Positions 37,068-46,138 of a DNA stretch of 64,000 nt are shown here, piece after piece (the first letter of the stretch is position 1; every line of letters begins with the position of its first letter). Origin of the DNA: Scalindua sp964437425. Lineage in GTDB: Bacteria > Planctomycetota > Brocadiia > Brocadiales > Scalinduaceae. A program made the translations under genes and the position numbers. The stretch spans positions 62,001 to 126,000 of the forward strand of contig CAYTGO010000001.1 in assembly GCA_964437425.1 (NCBI GenBank). Reading direction: 5' to 3'. The notes beneath the pieces are model-generated. The model saw only the letters and a list, made by a program, of their open reading frames with translations. It searched no databases and had not been told where the DNA came from.

Positions 37068-38579
37068 ATGAAAGTAATACTGGTGAATCCAGCACGTTAC
37101 CTCAGAGATACCTACATTTTCCCACCGCTTCATTTGCTCTATATTTCGCAGGCAATTCGCAGGGCCGGACATGAATCAGAAATAGTGGACATTCCATATC
37201 TTATTAATACGCAGCCGGAAAAATTTAATCTCCATGATGACTCTGGGATTGATTACGTATTGTCGAAGGAATTCGACGTCCTTGGTATTGGGAGTGTCGT
37301 TTCGTCATATTCCTATTGTGAAAGACTGGTTAAGAAGGTCAGAAAAAATAGAGATGGGTTGCCAATAATAATAGGTGGTTCTCTTGGCCTGCCGGTTAAG
37401 GAACTCTGGGAAAAACATGCTCCTGTCGATTTCATATGTGAATCGGACGGAGAATTGGTTATTGAGCAATTTATGAAGTGCTACGCATCTGATAAGGAAG
37501 GCCTGAAAACTATACCTGGTCTGCATCATTTAAATGAAGATGGAAAATATGTAGGCAGCGAACCTGAACTGCCTATGAGCCTGGATTATATTCCATTTCT
37601 AACATATGATGAGATCGATTTGGAATATTATGTCGAGTGTCAAAGGAGATGGATAAAGGATGTCCTCTGTAGTGGAAACTATCACTTCAGGGAAGACGAG
37701 AGGTTTTTACCTTTAATTATGAGCAGGGGGTGTGTTTATGCGTGTACGTTCTGTTTTCACTTTAACAGGCTTCACAGAAAACATTCTGCTAAGTATATTG
37801 CTGACTATATAGAGTTTATGATGGATAAATATGGTGCAACTGCTTTTCAGATCATGGATGATCTGATACTTATAAATAAAAAGTGGCTTCATGAGGTTTG
37901 TGATGAAATAATTAAGCGTGGTATTAAGGTCAGTTTCTTCTCCAGTGGCGGTAAACCAAATATAGTTGACAAGGAAATATTAATGAAAATGAAGGAAGCG
38001 GGTTTTAAACGGTTAAGCTATGGGGTTGAATCTGGTAGTCAAACCATACTGGACTTAATGCAGAAAAAGACCAAAGTCGAAGACAATTTCAGAGCGGTAT
38101 CGCTCATGAAAGAAGTAGAAATGCCTAGTTCCGTCAATATTGTCTTCGGTATTCCAGGGGAAACAGAAAAAACAATGAATGAGTCAAAGGATTTTCTGGT
38201 AAGTTTGGATTTGACAAGTAAAGATTATTATTCAGCACTGGCAACCCCATATCCCGGATCCAATTTGTTCCAGCAAGCACTGGAGAAGGGAATTATAAAA
38301 GATACGCGGGAGTATCTCTCCGATCTTGGAGGGTATGCAGACTATCGCTATAATCTGACTGATATGCCGAGGGCGAAATTCTTAAATAATGTTATCAATA
38401 TTGCCTATAAGGTTGACTGTGCCTATTATAGAAAAAGGGGACAATACCGTAAAATAGTATCTCTTACGTTGGAAAAATATATAAAGATGTTTTATTATGC
38501 GATAACAACGCCTGAAGCTCGAAGTAAAATTGGGTTGAAATCGAGACTGAGTGGCGTTGTAAAACTGTTTTCAAGATGA
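37068..38579 (+). CDS. B12-binding-domain radical SAM protein
   Basis: The 503-residue protein has a strong ribosome binding site (GGGAGGT) before ATG 37068, which suggests a fresh translation start. The N-terminal cobalamin-type domain includes FDVLGIGSVVSS and IIIGGSLGLP. The core has C222, C226 and C229 in GCVYACTFC, followed by GVESGSQ and GIPGETEKT. No DxHxxG is visible. The basic C-terminus may bind the membrane. It lies after the carbamoyltransferase with a 131-bp gap. Confidence 0.87.
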   Translation: MKVILVNPARYLRDTYIFPPLHLLYISQAIRRAGHESEIVDIPYLINTQPEKFNLHDDSGIDYVLSKEFDVLGIGSVVSSYSYCERLVKKVRKNRDGLPIIIGGSLGLPVKELWEKHAPVDFICESDGELVIEQFMKCYASDKEGLKTIPGLHHLNEDGKYVGSEPELPMSLDYIPFLTYDEIDLEYYVECQRRWIKDVLCSGNYHFREDERFLPLIMSRGCVYACTFCFHFNRLHRKHSAKYIADYIEFMMDKYGATAFQIMDDLILINKKWLHEVCDEIIKRGIKVSFFSSGGKPNIVDKEILMKMKEAGFKRLSYGVESGSQTILDLMQKKTKVEDNFRAVSLMKEVEMPSSVNIVFGIPGETEKTMNESKDFLVSLDLTSKDYYSALATPYPGSNLFQQALEKGIIKDTREYLSDLGGYADYRYNLTDMPRAKFLNNVINIAYKVDCAYYRKRGQYRKIVSLTLEKYIKMFYYAITTPEARSKIGLKSRLSGVVKLFSR

Positions 38580-38639
38580 AATACATGTAGCTGGTTTGGT
38601 TCTCTGAATATTTCCTGTTATAATATTTGATGTCCTGAT

Positions 38640-40088
38640 TTGTCACATTCACAAGCAATATCTAATAAGTTAATAGATCCTGACTATTTCGAATTATTGG
38701 CGGCTGAATTTGTTTCTATAGCGGCCAGATCGGTTTCTGAAAAATTGACTTCATCAGTTTTTGCTTCCCCCTTAAGCGCCAGGAGCCCTGACCTTTGCAT
38801 GCTGTGGCATCCGGTATACCGAAGACGTCATAGATCCAAACTGCTTCTCGTGTTGTTATTCTCCACGCTTTTCGGATCTTTAAAGGGTGCTGTTAGACTT
38901 ATCACAAATCTTAGACCATTTGGATATGCAGTATATGGAAAAATAACAGACTCCATATTAGTGGTCATATCATTATGTGGTACACAAACATCAGAAGGCC
39001 AGTATAAAACCTCCTATGTTGAGACTGCAAAAGACGATGCACTTTTTGTATTCGGTCCTTTCAAAAGTTGTGGTACTAATTCGGTAAAAATTGATGGGTT
39101 GCCGTTCACTGAAAAGTTAATATTAATCGGTTCTTTAATCAAAAGTGGTTTGTACGCTTCTGCCGGGCTTGACTGTAGAATATTTGATAGAGCCCTTTTA
39201 TTGCTGGAATGGTTATCCTGGTCTTTAAGCTTCCGATGGCTCCATGATTACTATTTAGAGAGCTCTTTATCTGGGACAGTAAAGAGACATAATATTAGAA
39301 AAATTGGCTGTATCCATGAAATGCATTCCTACGCAAGAGTTGTATGGAGGGTTACAAAGAAATATAAAGCGAAGGGGTATACTGTTCAACATGCGGCTTT
39401 TAGTGAAAACAAGAGATGGTATATCTGCTTTCCTGGGGAGACAGCAAGCGGTTTAGAACTACCGGGTGCAATATATGTCTATAGTAGTAAAGTATCTAAT
39501 GTACTAAAACAGTATTATGAGAATACAAATTTGTACTTAGGGTGTAGTACACGTTATGCTCACTGGAAAGATGTTGATAGGAGTGAAAAGGAAGGGCAAT
39601 ATTATCTGTTTGTAGGTGCACTCGCCGGTTTTGATAACGAGGTCCTGGCTGCGACACTTCAAAGTTTATTAGAAAATCCTACTCAGTCAGTCCCTATTAT
39701 GTTGAGGCTTCATCCATTTGCAAAATTAAGCTATAGAGTAAGACGTTGGATTCGTTTAAGTATAGATAAAGGTGATATCTGCATGTCAAAAGATGGTAGC
39801 TCTTTAATCTCAGATTTGGAAAGTGCTATTGCTGTTGTAGGTATGAGTACAACAGTTTTAGAAGAAGCCCTCTTACTTGGCCGTCCGGTTGTACAGCTAC
39901 AACATCCTGACTATCGATCGTTTATAGATATTGATGGAGTTGAAGGGGTAATGAAAATGGATTATAGAAAGCTATTAGCAAAAGACCTGGTAGAAGCGTC
40001 TACCCTGGCAGTTGATTATGTGGGAATGAGAAAGAGGCTGGGGTTGCAAAATGAAATAATTGATTATAAGCGATTGTTTGCAGGGTGA
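38640..40088 (+). CDS. GT-B-like surface polysaccharide transferase
   Basis: The 482-residue protein starts with TTG; I see no better start near it. The C-terminal half contains a GT-B type segment VGMSTTVLEEALLLGRPVV (from about 400) and a YYLFVGALAGFDNE strand near 320 that opens the second domain. The N-terminal half is less conserved. It shares this general plan with the protein at 29669-31666. It is probably a glycosyltransferase of capsule or polysaccharide synthesis with unknown donor. Confidence 0.62.
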   Translation: MSHSQAISNKLIDPDYFELLAAEFVSIAARSVSEKLTSSVFASPLSARSPDLCMLWHPVYRRRHRSKLLLVLLFSTLFGSLKGAVRLITNLRPFGYAVYGKITDSILVVISLCGTQTSEGQYKTSYVETAKDDALFVFGPFKSCGTNSVKIDGLPFTEKLILIGSLIKSGLYASAGLDCRIFDRALLLLEWLSWSLSFRWLHDYYLESSLSGTVKRHNIRKIGCIHEMHSYARVVWRVTKKYKAKGYTVQHAAFSENKRWYICFPGETASGLELPGAIYVYSSKVSNVLKQYYENTNLYLGCSTRYAHWKDVDRSEKEGQYYLFVGALAGFDNEVLAATLQSLLENPTQSVPIMLRLHPFAKLSYRVRRWIRLSIDKGDICMSKDGSSLISDLESAIAVVGMSTTVLEEALLLGRPVVQLQHPDYRSFIDIDGVEGVMKMDYRKLLAKDLVEASTLAVDYVGMRKRLGLQNEIIDYKRLFAG

Positions 40089-40137
40089 GAAGTGTTTAGG
40101 AAAATGCCTGTTTAAGATTAGTTTAGTTGAGAATAGA

Positions 40138-41121
40138 ATGACAGTATCAAATGATAATAAATCTGTGGAAGTATTCGATAGCTCAGTACCATCAGTGAGT
40201 GTAATTATGAACTGTCTGAATTGTGAGAAGTATTTAAGAGAGGCTATTGACAGTGTATTTGCACAGACCTATGAAAATTGGGAAATTATCTTCTGGGAAG
40301 ACAGCGCGTCAAAGGATAACAGTGAGAATATAGCAAAGAGCTATGGGAACAAACTGAGATATTTCAGGTCAGATGTATCCCTTCCTCTTTACGGTTCAAG
40401 AAATCTTGCTGTTCAGAAAGCCAGAGGGAAATACATAGCTATTCTGGACTGTGATGATATATGGTTGCCTACAAAATTAGAAGAGCAGGTTCCGCTCTTA
40501 GAACAAAACGAAAAGGTTGGTTTGGTATATAGTGATTGTTATCTGTTTAATGAAAAAGGAAGGGAAAAGAGATCATTCATATCCAAGAAACCTCATAGAG
40601 GTAATATTTTCTCTGAATTATTAATGGAAAGCTTTATTAATACTCAAACAGTAGTAATCAGGAGAAAAGCCTTTGAAAGTTTAAACACTTTTTTTGATGG
40701 TCGTTTAATAATGACAGGCGATTACGACGCTTATCTTAGAATATGCCACAGGTGGAAAGCTGATTATGTAGATAAGCCACTCGCCAGATACCGTGTTCAT
40801 AGGAACAGTAAATCGTGGAAAGATGGCAGGGAGTTAATAACCGTTGAGTTAGATTTGATCATAGGTAATCTAAGTGAGTCCGTTTCTGAGTTTGAAGAAA
40901 AATATAAAAAAGAAGTTCGGCTTTTGAAAAGGAGAAGGGATATTCAATTATCACTTTTAGATTGGGAAAATGGTGATAAAAAGAGGGCAAGGAATCGGAT
41001 TTACACCTATATCAATGATAGTATCTCCTATCAGATATTGTACCTGTTGACCTACCTGTCTTTTCAGTACATTTATTATCCTTGTTACAGGTTGTATACC
41101 AAAGATTTAATGGCAGACTAA
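40138..41121 (+). CDS. GT2 glycosyltransferase
   Basis: The ATG at 40138 is the likely start; the frame upstream overlaps the previous gene and is not homologous. The 327-residue protein has the GT-A start VSVIMNCLNCEKYLREAI, the IDSVFAQTYENWE segment, and the metal-binding DxD as LDCDDIW near residue 107. TGDYDAYLRI later gives the acceptor-side ED/DYD motif. A hydrophobic C-terminus (about 300-320) may associate with the membrane. It adds a sugar to the growing glycan. Confidence 0.9.
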   Translation: MTVSNDNKSVEVFDSSVPSVSVIMNCLNCEKYLREAIDSVFAQTYENWEIIFWEDSASKDNSENIAKSYGNKLRYFRSDVSLPLYGSRNLAVQKARGKYIAILDCDDIWLPTKLEEQVPLLEQNEKVGLVYSDCYLFNEKGREKRSFISKKPHRGNIFSELLMESFINTQTVVIRRKAFESLNTFFDGRLIMTGDYDAYLRICHRWKADYVDKPLARYRVHRNSKSWKDGRELITVELDLIIGNLSESVSEFEEKYKKEVRLLKRRRDIQLSLLDWENGDKKRARNRIYTYINDSISYQILYLLTYLSFQYIYYPCYRLYTKDLMAD

Positions 41122-41151
41122 ACTATAATTTAATTAATAACAAATATTGAT

Positions 41152-42072
41152 ATGAAAATATTTCAAAACAAAAAGGTGTTTATTACAGGTTGTGGTGGCA
41201 TGTTGGGGAAAGCAGTGTATGAGGAATTTGCACCTCATTGCCAGGTACTTGCAACAGATATTGATTTAAATGAGTCCTGGCTTGAGTATGGCGACGTTAT
41301 TGACTTTAAGAAGATATTTGAAAAGGCTCTTAAGTTTGAACCAGATTTAATAATTAATCTTGCTGCATTGACAGATTTGGAATATTGCGAAAAAAACCCT
41401 GAGATTACATGGAAAACAAATGCCCTGGGAGCGGAGAACATGGCACTTATTTCCAAAAGATTAGGTGCTACTCATATCTACATAAGTACTGCAGGGATAT
41501 TTGACGGCAAACAAGAATATTATAACGATTTTGATCAGCCGGGCCCGATGAGTATTTACGCTAAATCCAAGTATTATGGAGAGGTGATAGTTGAAAAGAT
41601 GCTTGATGATTATTTTATTTTTCGAGCAGGGTGGATGATGGGTGGTGGGTATGGAAAGGATAAAAAATTCATAAATAAAATATTTAAACAGATCATGGAT
41701 GGCAGGAAAGAATTATTTGTTGTAGAAGACAAACTAGGTACACCTACTTATACAGTTAATTTTGCCGAATCTATGTTCGAAATAGTACAAACTGGATTGT
41801 ACGGGCTTTACAATATGGTTTGTGAGGGAAGCTGCTCCAGGTATGACGTAGCTGTAGAGTTTGTAAGATTACTTGGGCTTGAGAAGGAAATCAACATTGA
41901 TATTGTAAATTCTGAGTATTTTAAGGAAGAGTATTTTGCCCCGCGTCCTCATTCGGAGAAACTGCTTAATCTCAAACTTTCATCTAGAGGCATAAACTAT
42001 ATGAAGGATTGGAGAACATGCTTAATAGATTATGTAGAAGACTTCAAACCTTACCTGGAAATCAGTAGTTGA
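41152..42072 (+). CDS. RmlD-like sugar-nucleotide reductase (extended SDR)
   Basis: The 306-residue protein has the Rossmann motif TGCGGMLG (11-18), the NLAALTDLEYCE segment typical of RmlD, a catalytic Thr/Ser in ISTAGIFDG and the YxxxK motif in YAKSKYYGE. RmlD reduces dTDP-4-keto-rhamnose. No RmlA, RmlB or RmlC is present in this window, so the substrate may be a different 4-keto-sugar. It stands alone between a GT2 gene and the double GT4 gene. Confidence 0.88.
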   Translation: MKIFQNKKVFITGCGGMLGKAVYEEFAPHCQVLATDIDLNESWLEYGDVIDFKKIFEKALKFEPDLIINLAALTDLEYCEKNPEITWKTNALGAENMALISKRLGATHIYISTAGIFDGKQEYYNDFDQPGPMSIYAKSKYYGEVIVEKMLDDYFIFRAGWMMGGGYGKDKKFINKIFKQIMDGRKELFVVEDKLGTPTYTVNFAESMFEIVQTGLYGLYNMVCEGSCSRYDVAVEFVRLLGLEKEINIDIVNSEYFKEEYFAPRPHSEKLLNLKLSSRGINYMKDWRTCLIDYVEDFKPYLEISS

Positions 42073-42158
42073 GCATTTTCATCAAGACAAGAAATTTAGA
42101 TTTTCTCCATAATAGATTAAATATGGTCGATTCCTTCGAAAACAAAAACATGAATTAG

Positions 42159-44444
42159 TTGATGGTGATTATGGCACAGAAGAATAAATTAAATATTATG
42201 GAAATTAGTTGTAGAAGTGATATTGGTGGTGGACCGGAGCAGCTTTTCAAAATTATATCCAACTTGAAGCACGCTTTCTCGTTCTACTGTGCATGTCCAG
42301 ATCAAGAGCCTTATTACAATAAAATAGTCAATGAAGGCATACCGGTTTTCAAATTGCCTCATCGAAAATTTGAAATAAGGTCTTTCCTTGCGTTGTTGAA
42401 ATGGACGAAAGTTAATGACATTATGATCGTTCATTCGCACGGCAGAGGCGCAGGTGTTTATGCAAGACTATTGAGGCTTTTTAACATGCGACTAAGGATA
42501 GTGCATAATTTCCATGGCATACATATAGAGAAAAAAGGTTTGGCGTTAATTGTTGCCAGGTTTTTGGGGATACTGACAAATAAATTTGTATTGGTCTCAA
42601 AGTCTGAGCAAGAGATTGCTGTGAAATATTGGCTGGCTACTTCTTCAAAATGCGTCTTAATCGAAAATGGGATACAGATAGAAAACGGAAAACAGATAAA
42701 GAAGGAAGAATTACCGGTATCAGATGTTTTTTGTGAAAGCTTTCCTCCGGGTAGCTTTGTCATAGGCATGCTATCCCGCTTTGATATTATAAAGAATATA
42801 CCTTATGCTATAAGAAGTCTTTCAGATTATATGAAAAGTCATGATGATGTATTCCTCTTAATAGGTGGAGATGGAGAGGCTCGCAGGGAGATTGAACGTG
42901 CAGTCAATGAGTGCAATCTGCAGGAGAAGGTAATACTATTGGGGTTTATCAACGATGTTAAACATTTTTTCTCACTTATCGATGTCTATTTGAATACATC
43001 ACTTGGCGAGGCTTTTGGTTTTTCAACTGTTGAAGCGATGAAATATGGAGTACCGGTTGTTGCCAGCGATGTTTATGGAAACTCTGATGTGATTGAAGAT
43101 AACAGTACCGGTCTATTATTTCCACTTGGTGAACCTGTATTGCTGGCAGAAAAAATAGATATTTTAAAGGATGACAAAAAAACATATGACCGTATAACAA
43201 AATGTGCTTCTGGAAGTGTCAAAAAGCGTTTTAACTTGAAACGGACGTTGGAAGAAACCAGAGAACTGTATCTTTCTTTTGCACCTGACGTGTGGAAAAG
43301 AATAAAGATGCGAATCGGTATAAATGCTTCAAAAATTTATGATGTACATACTGGTGTTGGCAGGTACACGTCTAACCTGAGTAGATCTATCTTGAAAACT
43401 GGAAGTAAAAATGATTATTACTTATATGCACCTGGCAGAATGGGTAATGCTGCCGTGGCTGATATAGGAGGGGTTGGTTTTGAGAAACCATCGATATCCA
43501 TACAGAATAATACGCTGAGAATCTTATGGGAGCAAATGGTTTTGCCAATGTATTCAAGAAAGGACAGGCTTGACTTGTTTCACTATACGGATCATGCTTT
43601 ATCCGTATTATTTAGAAAATGTCCTATAATTATTACTGTTCATGATATTGCGTATCTTCGCTTGCCTAATTTATTGAATACATCAAGGAGGATTTATAAA
43701 AAAAACATATTACAGATTTCGATCAGGAAAGCGAAAATTATTATTGCAGACTCTTATGCCACTAAGAGAGATATCGTTGAATACTTTGGCATTAGAGAGG
43801 ATAAAATAAGGGTCATTCACCTTGGTGTTGAGAGTAGGTTCCGTCCTATTAGTAATCTGGAAGATTTTAGATTGAAGAATAACCTGCCTTCAAAAATGAT
43901 TTTAAACGTTGGTACGTTGGAACCAAGAAAGAACGTTGTCTCTTTAATTAAGGCCTTTAAGAAGTTGAGGGAAATAGGTTTTGAGGATGTCAAATTAGTT
44001 ATAGCTGGCAATAAAGGGTGGCTTTATCAAGAAATATTTAAGGAAGTTGGCCATAGTGATCTGAAACAGGAAATATTGTTTTTGGGTGTGGTTAGAGATG
44101 AAGACATGCCTCTATTATATAACTGTGCCGATATATTTGTCTATCCATCACTGTATGAAGGGTTTGGCTTGCCTCCCCTGGAGGCAATGGCTTGTGGTGT
44201 ACCAGTAATTACATCAAATACATCTTCTCTGCCGGAAGTAATTGGTGATGCTGGAATCATGGTAAATCCTACTGATGTAAATTTATTATGTGAAAGTATG
44301 TGTCTTTTATTAAAAGATAGAGAATTGTGGAATCGTATGAGAGACATGGGATTAGAAAGATCTAAACTGTTTTCATGGGACAATACGGCAGAGAAGATAT
44401 TGAAGGTATATGATGAAGTTTTTTCCGTGCACAAATACCAATGA
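42159..44444 (+). CDS. Two GT4 glycosyltransferases fused in one protein
   Basis: The 761-residue protein holds two full GT-B transferases. The first (1 to about 380) has GGGPEQLF and the donor motif E284 to E292 (GEAFGFSTVEAM). The second begins near residue 383 at MRIGINASKIYDVHTGVGRY and has E667 to E675 (EGFGLPPLEAM). Each half is about 375 residues, the usual length of one GT4 enzyme. An internal ATG at 43308 marks the start of the second half. The product would add two sugars in sequence. ATG 42162 or 42171 could also be the start instead of TTG 42159. Confidence 0.85.
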   Translation: MMVIMAQKNKLNIMEISCRSDIGGGPEQLFKIISNLKHAFSFYCACPDQEPYYNKIVNEGIPVFKLPHRKFEIRSFLALLKWTKVNDIMIVHSHGRGAGVYARLLRLFNMRLRIVHNFHGIHIEKKGLALIVARFLGILTNKFVLVSKSEQEIAVKYWLATSSKCVLIENGIQIENGKQIKKEELPVSDVFCESFPPGSFVIGMLSRFDIIKNIPYAIRSLSDYMKSHDDVFLLIGGDGEARREIERAVNECNLQEKVILLGFINDVKHFFSLIDVYLNTSLGEAFGFSTVEAMKYGVPVVASDVYGNSDVIEDNSTGLLFPLGEPVLLAEKIDILKDDKKTYDRITKCASGSVKKRFNLKRTLEETRELYLSFAPDVWKRIKMRIGINASKIYDVHTGVGRYTSNLSRSILKTGSKNDYYLYAPGRMGNAAVADIGGVGFEKPSISIQNNTLRILWEQMVLPMYSRKDRLDLFHYTDHALSVLFRKCPIIITVHDIAYLRLPNLLNTSRRIYKKNILQISIRKAKIIIADSYATKRDIVEYFGIREDKIRVIHLGVESRFRPISNLEDFRLKNNLPSKMILNVGTLEPRKNVVSLIKAFKKLREIGFEDVKLVIAGNKGWLYQEIFKEVGHSDLKQEILFLGVVRDEDMPLLYNCADIFVYPSLYEGFGLPPLEAMACGVPVITSNTSSLPEVIGDAGIMVNPTDVNLLCESMCLLLKDRELWNRMRDMGLERSKLFSWDNTAEKILKVYDEVFSVHKYQ

Positions 44445-45119
44445 GACTTAAGGGTATATAAAAAGCCCTCTTTCTAAATATTACTAGCTAGAGTTGAGAT
44501 TACGAGAATGCGTATTTTAGCTTCAATATCTGTTGCTCAATCTACATATATCGAGTCAATTCAATGCTGAAAATGCAGAATGCCATTCAATACCTTCTTC
44601 AAGAAAATAGAATGCTATCCTCCTGAAGAGAAAAGACTTAAATGTTCTACGGGGCAGATATAATATTTCAGTTCAGCTTACATATTATTGGTTAACGGAT
44701 AATGCTCACCTGCCAGGCCTGTCTACAGATATTTGTTATGAGTTTTTTCCTGTACAGGACAAAACTGATCGATTATAGTCCACGTTTCCATAAAAATTGA
44801 GTATTCGTAGCATCATAGCTGTAGTATATTTAATAATGTGTGGGCATAGATGTAGTATGTTTGTTGCAGTTTTCTGAACACTTCCTGGCGCTTTTTTTTC
44901 TGTGCCTGTAGAATCTGTTTAAAGGGTAAAACATGACTTCGAGGCTTCATTTTTTTTTAGAAAAATGTAACCGACACGGCGGAGCTGTATTCATGCACAT
45001 TACATTTGATACTCTTGTTTTCAATATCCAGTAGATGCATCAGGTACAGAAATATAAGCGAGTTTTTTGATATATATGCTGTTAATTAAATAAAATAATG
45101 AAAAATGGAGAATTAAATA
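44445..45119 (+). other. 675-bp region without a recognisable gene
   Basis: This is the longest gap in the window. I see no open frame of useful length, no tRNA and no insertion-sequence ends. It contains a weak hairpin just after the GT4 stop (AGGG and CCCT arms near 44454-44472) and a 12-bp palindrome TCCTGTACAGGA at 44748-44759; palindromes of that size are expected by chance. It may hold the promoter of the Wzz-like gene or a decayed gene. Confidence 0.5.
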
Positions 45120-45995
45120 ATGGAAGAAAATGACGTTGAATTGATCGATTATCTTAGAGTAATCTGGAAGCGAAAGATTGTCCTAATTGTGGGAATACTG
45201 CTATGTATGGTAGTAGGAGGAGGAGTAAGTCAGACGAAATTTCCAGATAGATACCATGCAGAAACTCTCATACGTATCGGCAAGGTATTGGCTTCTTACT
45301 CTTACTCTTACTCTTATTCTACTTTTGATACTTCTTCTACACCTCTCTCTTTTCCTTCTTCTCCTACTCTTGAACTTATTGATTCGCCTGAAAGCTTGCA
45401 AGCTTACATTCCTATCATGTATGGCATAAGAAATGGAGGATCCCCGGGATACTCCTTAAAAATTGCTAGCGTACCGGATACATCAATCTTAAAAATAATC
45501 ATGGAAGGCCCCAATAGAGAGAGGGCTGAGGAACTCCTTAAAGGAGTTGTGACTAGAATCATTGAGGGGCATAGAAAAGAGTTGGAAAAATCTATCGATC
45601 CATATGGTGTTCTTATGGCGAATACAGAGGGAGATATTAAGGGCATTCAGAAAGATATATCTGCATTGGAAGCAAGCCTGAAAAGTGTGGCTACTTCTAA
45701 TGTTGATCTTAAGACAATAGTGCAGACTCAGAACAATTTGTGGTTAATGAGAAATAATTTAAGAGTGTTTCGTCAAAAACTGTTGGAATATACAACAGTA
45801 ATTGGCCGTCTCAGGGACAATAATACAAAGGTGATTAGTACAACAAAGGCAAGTAAACTTGTAATGCGAAGCAAGATAAGTAGAAATGTCCTGATTGGAG
45901 GTGCTGTCGGTTTAATGATATCTATTTTCCTGGCCTTCATTATAGAGTATGTGAGGAAGGAAATGGTGAAGGCAAGGGGAAAAATCAAGCCTTAG
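45120..45995 (+). CDS. Wzz/chain-length determinant family protein
   Basis: The 291-residue protein has the polysaccharide copolymerase layout: a cytoplasmic N-terminus, a membrane helix at about 19-35, a periplasmic domain with a helical part (about 130-250) and a second membrane helix at about 255-278. There is no C-terminal kinase domain. An unusual low-complexity segment rich in Ser and Tyr (59-67) follows the first part of the periplasmic region and is encoded by a hexanucleotide repeat. It probably sets chain length of the polymer made by the locus. A long upstream gap suggests its own promoter. Confidence 0.83.
   Translation: MEENDVELIDYLRVIWKRKIVLIVGILLCMVVGGGVSQTKFPDRYHAETLIRIGKVLASYSYSYSYSTFDTSSTPLSFPSSPTLELIDSPESLQAYIPIMYGIRNGGSPGYSLKIASVPDTSILKIIMEGPNRERAEELLKGVVTRIIEGHRKELEKSIDPYGVLMANTEGDIKGIQKDISALEASLKSVATSNVDLKTIVQTQNNLWLMRNNLRVFRQKLLEYTTVIGRLRDNNTKVISTTKASKLVMRSKISRNVLIGGAVGLMISIFLAFIIEYVRKEMVKARGKIKP
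45294..45320 (+). repeat. Hexanucleotide tandem repeat (TCTTAC) inside the Wzz-like gene
   Basis: About four and a half copies of TCTTAC, the last with one change, encode alternating Ser and Tyr (residues 59-67). The unit is a multiple of three, so copy-number change would keep the reading frame. It continues into a pyrimidine-rich stretch to about 45371. Confidence 0.85.
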
Positions 45996-46138
45996 AATTT
46001 ATGGCGCAGTGTTTGATGTGAGTTACGAAAATTTGCAACTTTAGATTCAAGAAATGTTTTATTGTCGGGTTTATAATGGAGCAATATATTAGTGAGAATT
46101 GATGATTATCTTTTTTTCAGCATTTCTAACCTGTAGTT

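Noticed and set aside
44454..44476. Hairpin after the double GT4 gene as an intrinsic terminator
   Set aside because: The stem is only 4 bp with an 11-nt loop and the following T-run is broken, so I do not call a terminator.
44748..44759. 12-bp palindrome in the large gap
   Set aside because: Roughly sixteen perfect 12-bp palindromes are expected by chance in a window of this length.
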